64,000 nucleotides of DNA from Hansschlegelia quercus (GTDB taxonomy: Bacteria; Pseudomonadota; Alphaproteobacteria; Rhizobiales; Methylopilaceae), in the NCBI RefSeq assembly GCF_004310425.1, contig NZ_SIUB01000001.1, positions 62,001 through 126,000 of the forward strand, in the 5' to 3' direction. The position numbers and the translations under genes are program-made. A model generated the notes under the pieces. It was given only the letters and a program-made list of their open reading frames with translations. It had not been told where the DNA came from and did not search any database. Shown in pieces: positions 51,751 to 60,484 of this stretch (positions are counted from its first letter, which is position 1; each line of letters begins with the position of its first letter).

Positions 51751-52023
51751 ATGAGCCTGAACGCCTTCCGCATCGCGGCGCTGATCGTCTCCTGCCTCGC
51801 CGCGGGCGGCAGTCACGCGGCCGAGCGCATTCTGGGGAGCCGCACCATCGCGGAATGCGCGCCGGCCGAGACGGTTGTGAGCGAATTCGCCGAACAGGTC
51901 TGCTATCGCGGGCCGAACGGCTACGAGGCCTGCCGCTGGTTGCCCCGCACCCACATCGTCGACCTGCCGGAAACCTGCGGGCATGCCGGCGTCATCGCGC
52001 GCGCTCCGCTGGTCCGAAAATAA
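51751..52023 (+). CDS. Small secreted protein with four mature cysteines
   Basis: 90 residues. A signal peptide, FRIAALIVSCLAAGGSHA, with cleavage expected before AERILG, leaves a mature part of about 67 residues with four cysteines (in ECAPAET, QVCYRGP, EACRWLP, ETCGHAG), enough for two disulfides. The family is unrecognised. No membrane anchor remains after cleavage, so it should be periplasmic. It stands 42 bases after the FAD dehydrogenase and converges on the SRAP gene with a four-base gap. Confidence 0.65.
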   Translation: MSLNAFRIAALIVSCLAAGGSHAAERILGSRTIAECAPAETVVSEFAEQVCYRGPNGYEACRWLPRTHIVDLPETCGHAGVIARAPLVRK

Positions 52024-52027
52024 GCCG

Positions 52028-52735
52028 TCAGATCAGCCGCGGCTGCGCCGGTTCGGCCGGAGGCTCCTGATCGGACGCCGGCTCCTGCACCTCCGGACCG
52101 TCATTGCCCGCCTGATTGACCCGCGCGCCGATCGCGATCGTCTCGAAGGACTCCGCCGGCTCGCCGTCGAGGCAGCGTAGCACGAGGCTGCTGCCGTCGA
52201 CCCGCGTGTCGAGCCAGGCGTCCCAGTGCTCGCGCTGCATGACGGCCGGCATCCGCTCGTGGATGTCGGCGAGCGCGCCCTTGGCGGCGATCGTCACGAC
52301 CGCAAACGAGCGCAACGTCGAGCCGTCGGGTCGGCGCCACGCTTCCCAGACCCCGGCGAACATGAAGGGCTCGCGGTCCGTCCGGCGCACCATGAAAGGC
52401 TGCTTGAAACGGCCGATCGTGCGCCACTCGTACCAGGCGTCGGCAGGCACAAGGCACCTGCGCTTCTGAAGCGCGGACCGAAACGTGGGCTTCTGCGCCA
52501 CCGTCTCGCCACGGGCGTTGAACAGCAGCGGGACGGATTTCTCATCGGCGGCGTTCGCGGGCACCAAGCCCCAACGCTGCATGCCGATGCGGCGCGTGCC
52601 GTTCTCGATCAACGCGACGGGCACCATCTGCGTCGGCGATATGTTGAAGCGCGGCTGGAAATCGTCCGGCGCGATTGCGCCAAGCAGGCTCGCGAGCGCT
52701 GCCCTGGACGAAGTCTGCGCATAACGTCCGCACAT
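52028..52735 (-). CDS. SOS-response-associated peptidase (SRAP/HMCES, YedK-like)
   Basis: 235 residues. After the initiator Met the catalytic cysteine is second (MCGRYAQ). Other active-site pieces are RFNISPTQMVPVAL (Asn), LVPADAWYEWRTIGRFKQPF (Glu) near residue 115 and the C-terminal IHERMPAVMQREHWDAWLD (His). SRAP proteins form a thiazolidine crosslink with abasic sites in single-stranded DNA, protecting them during replication. The start is fixed because a Cys at residue 2 is required. It is divergent from the NUDIX gene with a 96-base gap. Confidence 0.95.
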   Translation of the reverse strand: MCGRYAQTSSRAALASLLGAIAPDDFQPRFNISPTQMVPVALIENGTRRIGMQRWGLVPANAADEKSVPLLFNARGETVAQKPTFRSALQKRRCLVPADAWYEWRTIGRFKQPFMVRRTDREPFMFAGVWEAWRRPDGSTLRSFAVVTIAAKGALADIHERMPAVMQREHWDAWLDTRVDGSSLVLRCLDGEPAESFETIAIGARVNQAGNDGPEVQEPASDQEPPAEPAQPRLI

Positions 52736-52831
52736 GAGCGATAGTCCCGCGAAGAAGCCCCGCGGTCCTTGCACCGGCGCGCGTTCGCGATCAAGAGGGC
52801 GTGGCGCCTGCGTAACGGAGACGAACCAGAC

Positions 52832-53275
52832 TTGAACGAGCGTGCCGACGACCGCGCTTATCCCCAGCGCCCGCTGCTCGCGGCCAGCGTCGCCTGCTTC
52901 CGAGACGGCGCGGTGCTGCTCGCGCGCCGCGGCAGGGCGCCATCGCGCGGGGTCTGGTCGTTGCCGGGCGGCCTTGTCGAGATCGGCGAATCCGCCGCCG
53001 ACGCTGCGATTCGCGAACTGCTGGAGGAGACCGGCGTCACGGCCGAAATCTCGGGGTTCGTCGAGCCGGTGGAGTATCTCCGGACCGACGCCTTCGGCCG
53101 GATCGAGCGCCATGTGGTGATCCTGGTCCACGCCGGCCGGTGGGCCGGCGGTGAGGCTCAAGCCAGCGAGGAAGCGGAAGCGGTCGCCTGGGTCCGGCCC
53201 GAGGAGGTCTCGTCGCTGGAGACCACCGAGCGGCTGGCCGAAATCGTCACCCGCGCGGCGGGAATGGTCGCATGA
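52832..53275 (+). CDS. NUDIX hydrolase
   Basis: 147 residues from TTG 52832, with GGAG 11 bases upstream. The Nudix box is nearly complete: GGLVEIGESAADAAIRELLE and then ETGVTAEI, i.e. G-x5-E-x7-REL-x-EE-x-G. A preceding GVWSLPGG and a following FVEPVEYLRTDAFGRIERHV complete the fold. It hydrolyses a nucleoside-diphosphate-linked compound, such as ADP-ribose or an oxidised nucleotide; the substrate is unknown. Its stop overlaps the start of the TIGR02301 gene by four bases. Confidence 0.88.
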   Translation: MNERADDRAYPQRPLLAASVACFRDGAVLLARRGRAPSRGVWSLPGGLVEIGESAADAAIRELLEETGVTAEISGFVEPVEYLRTDAFGRIERHVVILVHAGRWAGGEAQASEEAEAVAWVRPEEVSSLETTERLAEIVTRAAGMVA

Positions 53276-53709
53276 CGGGCCGTGTGATCGCCGTCTCTCT
53301 CGTCGCAATCATGCTCGCCGCGACGAATGCGATCGCCCAGGGCGATCGCAAGCCGCACGCGCCTGCGGAGCCCGCCCCGCCCGCCGTTGACGCCGCGCCC
53401 CCCGCTCCGCCGCCTTACGAGCCGCAACTGATGCGCCTCGCTGAGGTGCTGGGCGCGCTGCATCATTTGCGCACCGTCTGCGGCGCGGCCGACGCCGACA
53501 TCTGGCGCGACCGGCTCGCGGCGTTGATCGAGGCGGAGGCCCCTTCCCCGGACCGCCGCGACCGGCTCGCCGGCGCATTCAATGCAAGCTTCCGGACCTG
53601 GGCCCGCAGCTATCGCTCCTGCACCCCCTCGGCGAAACTCGCGATCGATCGCTTTCTCGGCGAGGCCGGGAGGATCGCAGAGGACGTGCGCGTCCGTTAC
53701 GGCCCGTGA
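53272..53709 (+). CDS. TIGR02301 family secreted protein
   Basis: 145 residues. A signal peptide (VIAVSLVAIMLAATNAIAQG) is followed by a Pro/Ala-rich linker and a conserved helical domain with YEPQLMRLAEVLGALHHLRT near residue 49, CGAADADIWRDRLAALIEAE and AFNASFRTWARSYRSCTPSA near residue 101. This is the TIGR02301 family, mainly found in Hyphomicrobiales; function unknown. Two cysteines in the domain could form a disulfide. Its four-base overlap with the NUDIX gene implies coupling; the next gene starts 106 bases on. Confidence 0.85.
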   Translation: MTGRVIAVSLVAIMLAATNAIAQGDRKPHAPAEPAPPAVDAAPPAPPPYEPQLMRLAEVLGALHHLRTVCGAADADIWRDRLAALIEAEAPSPDRRDRLAGAFNASFRTWARSYRSCTPSAKLAIDRFLGEAGRIAEDVRVRYGP

Positions 53710-53815
53710 GATGGATCGGTCGCTTTTTCGCGACCGTGTTAACCTTTTCGTACGGAATCGGCCCGCGGCGGGGGCGAAGCCGATAGGCTCTCGATCGGGT
53801 TGGGTAGGGTTCTTC

Positions 53816-54067
53816 ATGACACATGATGATTCGGCCGCCGAAAACGGCATGGACGAGCGCCGGGCAGCGCTCGCCTATCTCGATGAGGCCTGGGAAGAGG
53901 CTCTGCTCGACGGCATTGCGCCTGACTGCGTGGCGCACGCGGCGCTGTTCGCGGCGCTCAAGGAACTGGTGATGGCCTTCGGCGAGGAGGCGACCGCGCG
54001 TTTCGCCGAGAAGCTGCCGGGCAAGATCCGCGAGGGCGGCTATACGCTGCCGCATCTGCCGCACTGA
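53816..54067 (+). CDS. Small acidic conserved-looking hypothetical protein
   Basis: 83 residues from ATG 53816. The sequence is acidic and helical: DERRAALAYLDEAWEEALLD near residue 13, GIAPDCVAHAALFAALKELV and MAFGEEATARFAEKLPGKIR near residue 50, and ends GYTLPHLPH. There is no membrane segment or signal peptide. I do not recognise the family, though small proteins of this type often follow TIGR02301 genes in relatives. An in-frame ATG or TTG upstream would add up to 78 residues of no known domain, so the shorter form is chosen. Confidence 0.65.
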   Translation: MTHDDSAAENGMDERRAALAYLDEAWEEALLDGIAPDCVAHAALFAALKELVMAFGEEATARFAEKLPGKIREGGYTLPHLPH

Positions 54068-54083
54068 AGACGTCGCGCGGAGA

Positions 54084-54719
54084 TTAGAATCCCAGCGCGA
54101 CCGCGATCAGGATTGCGAAGCCGAACAGCGTCAGGCCGCTGCCTGAAATCGTGTTGATGCGGCCGAGCCAGCTTTCCGCGATCTTCTCCCGCAGCCGGCT
54201 CGCGCCGATCGAGAGCGCAGCCCACCACGCCGCGCTCCCGATCGCGACGCCGACCGTCAGCAGCGCCGCGGCCCCGTAATCGCCGGGATTTTCGCCGATG
54301 CCGGCAAGCCCGCCGAAGATCGCGAAGAAGCCGAGCAGCACGGCCGGGTTCGTCACCGTCAACGCAAACGACGTCAGCGCCGCGCGCACCAGCGATAGCG
54401 TGGTGTCGTTCTCCGGCGCCCGGCTGACCGAACTCGGCGCGTAGAGCAGCTTCACCCCGAACGCCACCATCACCGCGCCGCCGATTACCTTGATGACGGG
54501 CAGATGCCCCTCCACGAAGGTCGCGATCGCCGTCACCCCGAAGGCGGCGAGGCCCGCGAACAGCACGTCCGCGACGAAGGCGCCGCCGCCAGCCGCCATC
54601 GCAGACGTGGGTCCGTTCCGAATCGCCCGGTGAATGCACATGACGTTGGTCGGCCCGACGGGGGCGTTGACGCCGATCCCGATGAGAATACCCGTGGCGA
54701 CGAGCGACACGTCCAACAC
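54084..54719 (-). CDS. LysE/RhtB-family amino-acid exporter
   Basis: 211 residues from GTG 54719 (LDVSLVATGILIGIGVNAPV). About six membrane helices: FVADVLFAGLAAFGVTAIAT, VIKVIGGAVMVAFGVKLLY, LTSFALTVTNPAVLLGFFAI, YGAAALLTVGVAIGSAAWWA and GSGLTLFGFAILIAVALGF. The GIGVNAPVGPTNVMCI start near residue 14 is the LysE N-terminal motif. It exports amino acids or related solutes; substrate unknown. An AAAGGA about ten bases ahead supports the GTG. It follows the dihydroorotase-like gene by 62 bases on the same strand. Confidence 0.87.
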   Translation of the reverse strand: MLDVSLVATGILIGIGVNAPVGPTNVMCIHRAIRNGPTSAMAAGGGAFVADVLFAGLAAFGVTAIATFVEGHLPVIKVIGGAVMVAFGVKLLYAPSSVSRAPENDTTLSLVRAALTSFALTVTNPAVLLGFFAIFGGLAGIGENPGDYGAAALLTVGVAIGSAAWWAALSIGASRLREKIAESWLGRINTISGSGLTLFGFAILIAVALGF

Positions 54720-54781
54720 GCGGAGATGTTCCTTTCGAAGGAGGGTGCGCCGCGCCTGCGAGGCTGGTGTGGATTGTCGGC

Positions 54782-56113
54782 TCAGTTTGCGAGGGTGTCG
54801 ATGAAGCGGACCGGTTCGCCGATGCCGGGAGAGACGAGTTCGCCGTCGCGCATCACGACGCGCCCGCGCACTATCGTGCCGACAGGCCATCCTGTCACGC
54901 CGAGGCCATCATATGGCGTCCATTTCGACCGCGAGCCGATCCAGGAATCGGTGATCGTCTCGCGGCGCTTCAGGTCGACGACCGTCACGTCGGCGTCATA
55001 GCCGACGGCGAGCCGCCCCTTCCGCGCGATCCCGAAGATGCGGGCGGGACCAGCGCTCGTGAGGTCGACAAATCGCGCGAGGCTGAGCCGGCCCGCGGCG
55101 ACATGGTCGAGCATGATCGGCACGAGCGTCTGGACGCCGGTCATCCCCGAGGGACTGTCGGGATAAGGCTTGTCCTTCTCCTCAGGCGTATGCGGCGCGT
55201 GGTCGGAGCCGAGCACGTCGACGACGCCCTGTTTCAAGCCCCACCAGATGCCCGCGCGGTGCGCGTCGTCACGCACCGGCGGGTTCATCTGCGCGCGCGT
55301 CCCAAGGCGGGCATAGGCGTCCGAGCCCATCGTCAAATGATGCGGCGTCGTCTCGACGGTCGCGACATCCTTGTAGTCGGCGAGGAAGCGCATCTCCTCG
55401 GCCGTCGAGATGTGCAGCACATGCACCTTCGCGCCGTATTCACGCGCGATCGCCACCAGACGCCGCGTGCATTTCAGCGCGGCCTCGGCGTCGCGCCAGA
55501 CGGGGTGGCTCGACGGGTCGCCCGCCACGCGCAAGCCCTTGCGCTCGGTAAGGCGCGGCTCGTCCTCGGAATGCACCGACACGCGGCGGCGCGTGCGCTT
55601 CAGGACTTCGCTGACCCCGGCGTCATCCGACACCAGCAGCGAACCGGTCGACGAGCCCATGAAGATCTTGATGCCGGCGGCGCCCGGCAGGCGCTCGAGC
55701 TCGGCGACGTCCTTGGCGTTCTCGTGCGTGCCGCCGACAAAGAAGGCGTGATCGCAGTGCATGCGGCCTTTGGCGCGGGCAAGCTTATCCGCGAGCGCCT
55801 CCGGCGTGACCGTCAGCGGATTGGTGTTCGGCATCTCGAACACGGCGGTGACACCGCCGAGCACGGCCGCGCGAGACCCGGTCTCCAGGTCTTCTTTATG
55901 GGTCGCGCCCGGCTCGCGGAAATGCACCTGCGTGTCGATCACGCCCGGCAGCAGGTGGAGCCCCGTGCAGTTTAGCGTCTCGCTGGCGCTGGCCGACGAC
56001 AGGTCGCCGATCTCCGCCACGCGCCCATCTCGCACGCCGACATCCGCCCGCCCCTCGCCGTCCTGATTGACGACCGTTCCGCCCTTCAGCAGCAGGTCGA
56101 AGCGCTCGGACAT
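54782..56113 (-). CDS. Dihydroorotase-like amidohydrolase (Gln in place of first metal His)
   Basis: 443 residues. It is a class I-type amidohydrolase: GVIDTQVHFREPG near residue 60, then KEDLETGSRAAVLGGVTAVF, the carbamylated-lysine candidate in AAGIKIFMGSSTGS near residue 150, HSEDEPRL, VHVLHISTAEE near residue 235, TTPHHLTMGSDAYARLGTRA and LGSDHAPHTPEEKDKPYPDS near residue 315. Characterised dihydroorotases have H-x-H where this has Q-V-H, so one metal ligand is replaced. It may hydrolyse another cyclic amide, or dihydroorotate poorly. MSERFDLLLKGGTVV gives the start. Downstream on the strand is a LysE exporter. Confidence 0.85.
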   Translation of the reverse strand: MSERFDLLLKGGTVVNQDGEGRADVGVRDGRVAEIGDLSSASASETLNCTGLHLLPGVIDTQVHFREPGATHKEDLETGSRAAVLGGVTAVFEMPNTNPLTVTPEALADKLARAKGRMHCDHAFFVGGTHENAKDVAELERLPGAAGIKIFMGSSTGSLLVSDDAGVSEVLKRTRRRVSVHSEDEPRLTERKGLRVAGDPSSHPVWRDAEAALKCTRRLVAIAREYGAKVHVLHISTAEEMRFLADYKDVATVETTPHHLTMGSDAYARLGTRAQMNPPVRDDAHRAGIWWGLKQGVVDVLGSDHAPHTPEEKDKPYPDSPSGMTGVQTLVPIMLDHVAAGRLSLARFVDLTSAGPARIFGIARKGRLAVGYDADVTVVDLKRRETITDSWIGSRSKWTPYDGLGVTGWPVGTIVRGRVVMRDGELVSPGIGEPVRFIDTLAN

Positions 56114-56201
56114 GGCATCTCTCCGAAGGATCGTCTTGAGACGGGACGATGGGGTGGCTACCTTCGCGCGCGGACGAAGGCAACACGGACGGAGAAGCCG
56201 G

Positions 56202-57062
56202 ATGCGCGGCGCGATCCTCGAAGGACGCGGCGTCCTTGTCGTGACAGGGGCGGATGCGGGACGTTTTCTCGACAATCTGCTGACGACGGACGTCTCGACG
56301 CTGGCCCCCGGCCGCGCGGCCTATGCGGCGCTGCTCACGCCGCAGGGCAAAATCATCGTCGACATGATCGCCTCGCGGACCGGCGACGGCTATCGGCTCG
56401 ATCTCCCGGCGCAGCACATTTCCGATCTCGCGCGACGCCTGACGCTTTACCGGCTGCGCTCCAAGGTCGAGATCGCCGAGGCGCCCGGCGTCCGCGTCCT
56501 CGCACTGTGGGGTGACGGCATGCTGCCGCGGATCGAGGGCGATTTCGTCGCCGATCCCAGACTCTCCGCGCTCGGCGTGCGCGCCTATTTCGCGGAAGGC
56601 GCGCCGCTTCCCGAAGGTCTGCCGCTCTCGCTCGAGGCGTGGCGCTCGCATCGCGTGGCGCTCGGGGTGCCGCATGGCGGCTTGGACTTCGTCTATGGCG
56701 ACGCCTTCCCCCATGAGGCCTGCATGGACCAGTTGAACGGGATCGACTTCCGCAAGGGCTGCTATGTCGGCCAGGAGGTCGTCAGCCGCATGGAGCACCG
56801 CGGCACGGCGCGGACCCGCGTGACGCCTGTGCTTCTCGACGGCCTTCAGCCCGAGATCGGCCTCGCGGTGACCGCTGGCGACCGGACGATCGGGCGCATG
56901 GGCTCCTCGGCCGACGGCCGGGGCCTCGCTCTGCTCAGGCTCGACCGCGTCGAGGAAGCGCGCGCCGCGGGGCGGCCGCTGATCGCCGGCGCGACCATGC
57001 TGACGCCCGCGAAGGCGGCCTGGGCGCGCTTCGCCTTCCCCGGCGAGCCGAACGCGGCGTGA
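56202..57062 (+). CDS. YgfZ/GcvT-domain folate-binding protein
   Basis: 286 residues. Residues LVVTGADAGRFLDNLLTTDV near the start match the GcvT-like fold, and the signature DFRKGCYVGQEVVSRMEHRG near residue 185 is the K-G-C-Y-x-G-Q-E motif of the YgfZ family. The C-terminal part includes GRPLIAGATMLTPAKAAWAR. YgfZ assists assembly or repair of certain iron-sulfur proteins in a tetrahydrofolate-dependent way. GGAGAA lies just upstream of the ATG. It overlaps tag by four bases (GTGA) and diverges from the dihydroorotase-like gene. Confidence 0.92.
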   Translation: MRGAILEGRGVLVVTGADAGRFLDNLLTTDVSTLAPGRAAYAALLTPQGKIIVDMIASRTGDGYRLDLPAQHISDLARRLTLYRLRSKVEIAEAPGVRVLALWGDGMLPRIEGDFVADPRLSALGVRAYFAEGAPLPEGLPLSLEAWRSHRVALGVPHGGLDFVYGDAFPHEACMDQLNGIDFRKGCYVGQEVVSRMEHRGTARTRVTPVLLDGLQPEIGLAVTAGDRTIGRMGSSADGRGLALLRLDRVEEARAAGRPLIAGATMLTPAKAAWARFAFPGEPNAA

Positions 57063-57658
57063 CGATCGCGCCTCACGCCGACGGCAAATGCCGCTGCGGC
57101 TGGTGCGGGACCGACCCGCTCTACGTCGCCTATCACGACTCGGACTGGGGAACGCCCGAGCGCGACCCGCGCGCTCTCTACGAGAAACTGGTGCTCGACG
57201 GTTTTCAGGCGGGGCTTGCCTGGATCACCATCCTCAGGAAGCGCGAGGCGTTTCGGAAGGCGTTCGAGGGTTTTCACCCCGAGCGCGTGGCCGCCTTCAG
57301 CGAGGCCGACGTCCAGCGGCTGATGGGCGATGCCGGCATCGTCCGCTCGCGCGCGAAGATCGAGGGCGCGGTGAAATCCGCCCGCGCGTACCTCGCTATG
57401 CAGGAAAAAGGCGAAGACTTCTCCGCCTATCTCTGGGCCTTCGTCGGCGGCGAGCCGCTGGTGAACCGGTGGCGAGACAAGGTCGACGTACCCGTCGCGA
57501 CGCCGGTCTCAGAAGCCCTGTCGAAGGACCTGAAGCGGCGCGGCTTCACCTTCTGCGGCCCCGTGATCGTCTACGCCTTCATGGAGGCGGTCGGCATGGT
57601 CAACGACCACCATGTCGATTGCTTCCGCCACGCGGAGCTGGCGGGCGAAAGCCGCTAG
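57059..57658 (+). CDS. tag: DNA-3-methyladenine glycosylase I
   Basis: 199 residues from GTG 57059. Tag signatures: GKCRCGWCGTDPLYVAYHDS near residue 8, which contributes zinc ligands (Cys and His), LVLDGFQAGLAWITILRKRE near residue 46 with the glycosylase helix-hairpin-helix, and the C-terminal AVGMVNDHHVDCFRHAE with the second Cys-His zinc pair. It removes 3-methyladenine from alkylated DNA. Its start overlaps the ygfZ stop by four bases, so translation is coupled. A palindrome ends the gene. Confidence 0.95.
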   Translation: MTIAPHADGKCRCGWCGTDPLYVAYHDSDWGTPERDPRALYEKLVLDGFQAGLAWITILRKREAFRKAFEGFHPERVAAFSEADVQRLMGDAGIVRSRAKIEGAVKSARAYLAMQEKGEDFSAYLWAFVGGEPLVNRWRDKVDVPVATPVSEALSKDLKRRGFTFCGPVIVYAFMEAVGMVNDHHVDCFRHAELAGESR

Positions 57659-57687
57659 GAGCCGGCCCGCTCGAGCCGACTCCTAGC
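57654..57687. terminator. Inverted repeat between convergent tag and dctA
   Basis: GCTAGGAGCCGGC / GCCGACTCCTAGC, a 13-base stem with one mismatch and an eight-base loop. It begins in the tag stop codon and ends 14 bases before the dctA stop. There is no T-run. It may serve both transcripts. Confidence 0.5.
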
Positions 57688-57701
57688 CATGTCCTGCTCC
57701 C

Positions 57702-59036
57702 TTACGGACGCGCGGCCTGAACCGGGGCCGAAGAGAGCGTCGGCGCAGCCTTTCCGTTGAGCTCGGCGTGTAGCCGCTCCTCGTCGAGCGCGTTCTCCCA
57801 TTTCGCGACGACGAGCGTCGCGACGCCGTTGCCGACGAGGTTGGTCAGCGCGCGCGCCTCGGACATGAAGCGGTCGATGCCGAGGATCAGCGCGATCGCG
57901 ACGGTCGGGATGTGCTCGACCGATTGCAGCGTCGCCGCGAGCACGATGAACCCTGAGCCCGTGACGCCGGCGGCGCCCTTCGAGGTCAGCAACAGGATGA
58001 GCAGAATGACGATCTGCTGCCAGAGCGTCTGCTCGGTGTTGGTGGCCTGCGCGAGGAAGATCGCCGCCATCGTCAGGTAGATGCAGGTTCCGTCGAGGTT
58101 GAACGAATAGCCCGCCGGGATGACGAGGCCGACGACCGATTCCTCGGCGCCCGCCTTCTTCATCTTGTCGAGCATGCGCGGCAGCACCGATTCCGACGAG
58201 GAGGTGCCGAGCACGATCAGCAGCTCCTCGCGGATGTAGTTTACGAACTTGAAGATGTTGAAGCCCGCGAGCGCCGCCACGATCCCGAGGACGACGAACA
58301 CGAACAGCAGACAGGTGATGTAGAAGCCCAGCATGAGGTAGCCGAGCGAGGCGAGCGCGATGACGCCTTGCGAGCCGATGGTGAAGGCCATCGCGCCGAA
58401 GGCGCCGATCGGCGCCGCGCGCATCACAATCGCGACGATGCGGAAGAAGATCTCCATCGTGGCGTCGACCAGCGTCATCACCGGCTTGCCGCGTTCGCCC
58501 AGCATGTGAAGCGCGAAGGCGAACAGCACGGCGAAGAACAGGATCTGGATGATATCGCCCTGCGCGAAGGCGCCGACGACCTGGTCGGGGATGATGTGCA
58601 GGAAGAAGTCCGTAACCGTCTGCCCCTTGGCGGCGTCCTGGTATTTGGCGACCGAAGAGGCGTCGAGCTTGGCCGGGTCGACGTTCATGCCGGCGCCGGG
58701 CTTCAGGACATTGACGACGACGAGGCCGATGACCAGCGCGACGGTGGTGAGGACCTCGAAGTAGATCAGCGCCTTGAGACCGACGCGGCCGACCTTCTTC
58801 ATGTCGTTCATGCCGGCGATGCCGTGAACGACGGTGAGGAAGATGATCGGGGCGATCACCATTTTGACGAGCTTGATGAAGGCGTCGCCGAGCGGCTTCA
58901 GCTGCTTTCCGAGGTCGGGATAGAAGTGCCCGACGGCGATGCCGAGGGCGACCGCGATCAGAACCTGCACGTAAAGAATGGTGTACCACGGGCGCGACGG
59001 CTGAACGCCGCCCGCCTCGACCGTGTCCGTCGCCAT
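57702..59036 (-). CDS. dctA: Dicarboxylate/amino acid:cation symporter, DctA family
   Basis: 444 residues. Signature stretches of the glutamate/C4-dicarboxylate carrier fold are present: [20 protein letters not shown] near residue 45, [20 protein letters not shown] near residue 272 (the serine-rich re-entrant loop), [20 protein letters not shown] near residue 308 (NxDG type) and [20 protein letters not shown] near residue 352. It imports succinate, fumarate or malate with sodium or protons. The dctBD-type regulators are not here. A flavin-binding-protein gene lies 44 bases upstream on the same strand. Confidence 0.93.
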   Translation of the reverse strand: MATDTVEAGGVQPSRPWYTILYVQVLIAVALGIAVGHFYPDLGKQLKPLGDAFIKLVKMVIAPIIFLTVVHGIAGMNDMKKVGRVGLKALIYFEVLTTVALVIGLVVVNVLKPGAGMNVDPAKLDASSVAKYQDAAKGQTVTDFFLHIIPDQVVGAFAQGDIIQILFFAVLFAFALHMLGERGKPVMTLVDATMEIFFRIVAIVMRAAPIGAFGAMAFTIGSQGVIALASLGYLMLGFYITCLLFVFVVLGIVAALAGFNIFKFVNYIREELLIVLGTSSSESVLPRMLDKMKKAGAEESVVGLVIPAGYSFNLDGTCIYLTMAAIFLAQATNTEQTLWQQIVILLILLLTSKGAAGVTGSGFIVLAATLQSVEHIPTVAIALILGIDRFMSEARALTNLVGNGVATLVVAKWENALDEERLHAELNGKAAPTLSSAPVQAARP

Positions 59037-59080
59037 GAGAAGCCCTCTACCCGTCGTTTTCTTGATTGGTTGGCGCTGGC

Positions 59081-59734
59081 TCAGCTTTGCCGAGCGGCGA
59101 CCTTCTGGAGATATTCGTCCATCGACAGCGCGCCCGCCGCTTCCGCCTCAGGCCGGTCTGTCGCGGAGAGATGCGGCTGGATCAGGTCGATGCGCTTCCA
59201 TTCCGCGATCGGCTGCTTTCCGTTCGCGGCCGGCGCGTGACGCGATTGTTCAACTTTCTCATAGCGATGGATATAGCGCGCGCAATTGACGAAGGCGTCC
59301 GTGATGCGGATTTTCACGGCGAGCGTCGCGCCGGGGAAGGCGGCGATCAGATCTGGATCGCGTGAAATCTCGGCTTCGCCCTGAACGCGCAAACGGTGCG
59401 GCGTCTCGAAGTCGATGAACAGCAGACCGATGGCGCGGTTCTGCGCGATGTTGCCGAGCGAAAGGCACATGCCGTTGCCGTCGTAGTCGGGAAAGAGGAT
59501 CGTCGTGGCGTCGATCACGCGCACGAAGCCCGGCTGTCCGCCTTTGTAGGAGACGGTGGGGTTGCCTCTGGCGTCGACGGTGGAGAGAAAGAACATGTCG
59601 CGGGCGGCGATGAAGGCCTGCTCGTCCGCCGCGAGTTCGCCGTGGATCAGCATCTCCTGCCAGAGGTCCGCGAGCCGCCTGGTGTCGCGTTCGTCCTGCA
59701 ACGCGCGATGCTCCGTTCCGTAAAGCACGGTCAT
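59081..59734 (-). CDS. Pyridoxamine-oxidase-like flavin/FMN-binding protein (COG3576 type)
   Basis: 217 residues. The split-barrel pyridoxamine 5'-phosphate-oxidase fold is suggested by [20 protein letters not shown] near residue 47, [40 protein letters not shown] near residue 93 and [13 protein letters not shown]. It resembles the COG3576 group of predicted flavin-nucleotide-binding proteins, not PdxH. Its substrate is unknown; it is cytosolic. It is transcribed toward dctA with a 44-base gap and is divergent from the HD hydrolase gene (86-base gap). Confidence 0.85.
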   Translation of the reverse strand: MTVLYGTEHRALQDERDTRRLADLWQEMLIHGELAADEQAFIAARDMFFLSTVDARGNPTVSYKGGQPGFVRVIDATTILFPDYDGNGMCLSLGNIAQNRAIGLLFIDFETPHRLRVQGEAEISRDPDLIAAFPGATLAVKIRITDAFVNCARYIHRYEKVEQSRHAPAANGKQPIAEWKRIDLIQPHLSATDRPEAEAAGALSMDEYLQKVAARQS

Positions 59735-59820
59735 GGTCCATCCTCCCTCGGCCGCCTTCTTGGATCGTGCGACTTTGGGGGCATCCTTCGTCCCGGTGGT
59801 CCTCTTCTGTCAAAGGTAAA

Positions 59821-60435
59821 ATGTCGGACGTCCGCATTCCTCTCAAACGCCGCGAAACCGCTCCCCGCGCGTGGCAACGCATGCTGTCCGGCCGCAGGCT
59901 CGACCTGCTGGATCCCTCCCCGCTCGACGTGGAGATCGGCGACGTCGCGCACGGGCTTGCGCGCGTCGCGCGATGGAACGGGCAGACCCACGGGGCCAAC
60001 ATCTTCTCGGTCGCCCAGCATTCGCTGCTGGTCGAGGACATCGCCAGCCGGCTCGCGCCCGCAGCGCCTGCCGCGCTTCGCCTGACGGTCCTGCTGCACG
60101 ACTCTCCGGAATACGTCATCGGCGACATGATCAGCCCGTTCAAGGTGGTGCTCGGCGGCGAATACCGCGCGGTCGAGGACCGCCTGATGCGGGCGATCCA
60201 CCTGCGCTTCGGCCTGCCGGCCGAGCGCGACGCTGCGGCGACGAAGCTGCTCAAGCGCGCCGATCGCTGCGCCGCCTTCCTCGAGGCGACGCGGCTTGCG
60301 GGTTTCTCGGTCGAGGAGGCTAAAGGTCTGTTCGGCAGACCCGAGGGCGCGCCGGCGACGCTTGATCTCACGCCCTGGCCAGCCGAGCTCGCGGCCAAGC
60401 GCTTTCTCGATCGTTTCGCCGAGTTGTCGCAGTGA
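59821..60435 (+). CDS. HD-domain phosphohydrolase (YfbR-like)
   Basis: 204 residues. The metal-binding residues of the HD superfamily are visible as IFSVAQHSLLVEDIASRL near residue 61, VLLHDSPEYVIGDMISPFK near residue 98 with HD, and a later acidic helix (LKRADRCAAFLEATRLAG) near residue 142. This is the short YfbR/COG1896 type, where characterised members are 5'-nucleotidases of deoxynucleoside monophosphates. It starts at an ATG on the first base after the divergent gap. The phosphatase gene follows 49 bases later. Confidence 0.85.
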   Translation: MSDVRIPLKRRETAPRAWQRMLSGRRLDLLDPSPLDVEIGDVAHGLARVARWNGQTHGANIFSVAQHSLLVEDIASRLAPAAPAALRLTVLLHDSPEYVIGDMISPFKVVLGGEYRAVEDRLMRAIHLRFGLPAERDAAATKLLKRADRCAAFLEATRLAGFSVEEAKGLFGRPEGAPATLDLTPWPAELAAKRFLDRFAELSQ

Positions 60436-60484
60436 CGCCGCCGATCGACCGTATCCGATCCGAGGCTTCGGAACGGAGACGTTT

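Noticed and set aside
54504-55975. Long plus-strand frames opposite the LysE and dihydroorotase-like genes
   Set aside because: Antisense shadows of verified genes on the minus strand.
57655-58989. A 444-codon minus-strand frame overlapping dctA in another frame
   Set aside because: Its translation is Arg/His-rich low complexity and lacks any motif, whereas the other frame encodes a full DctA.
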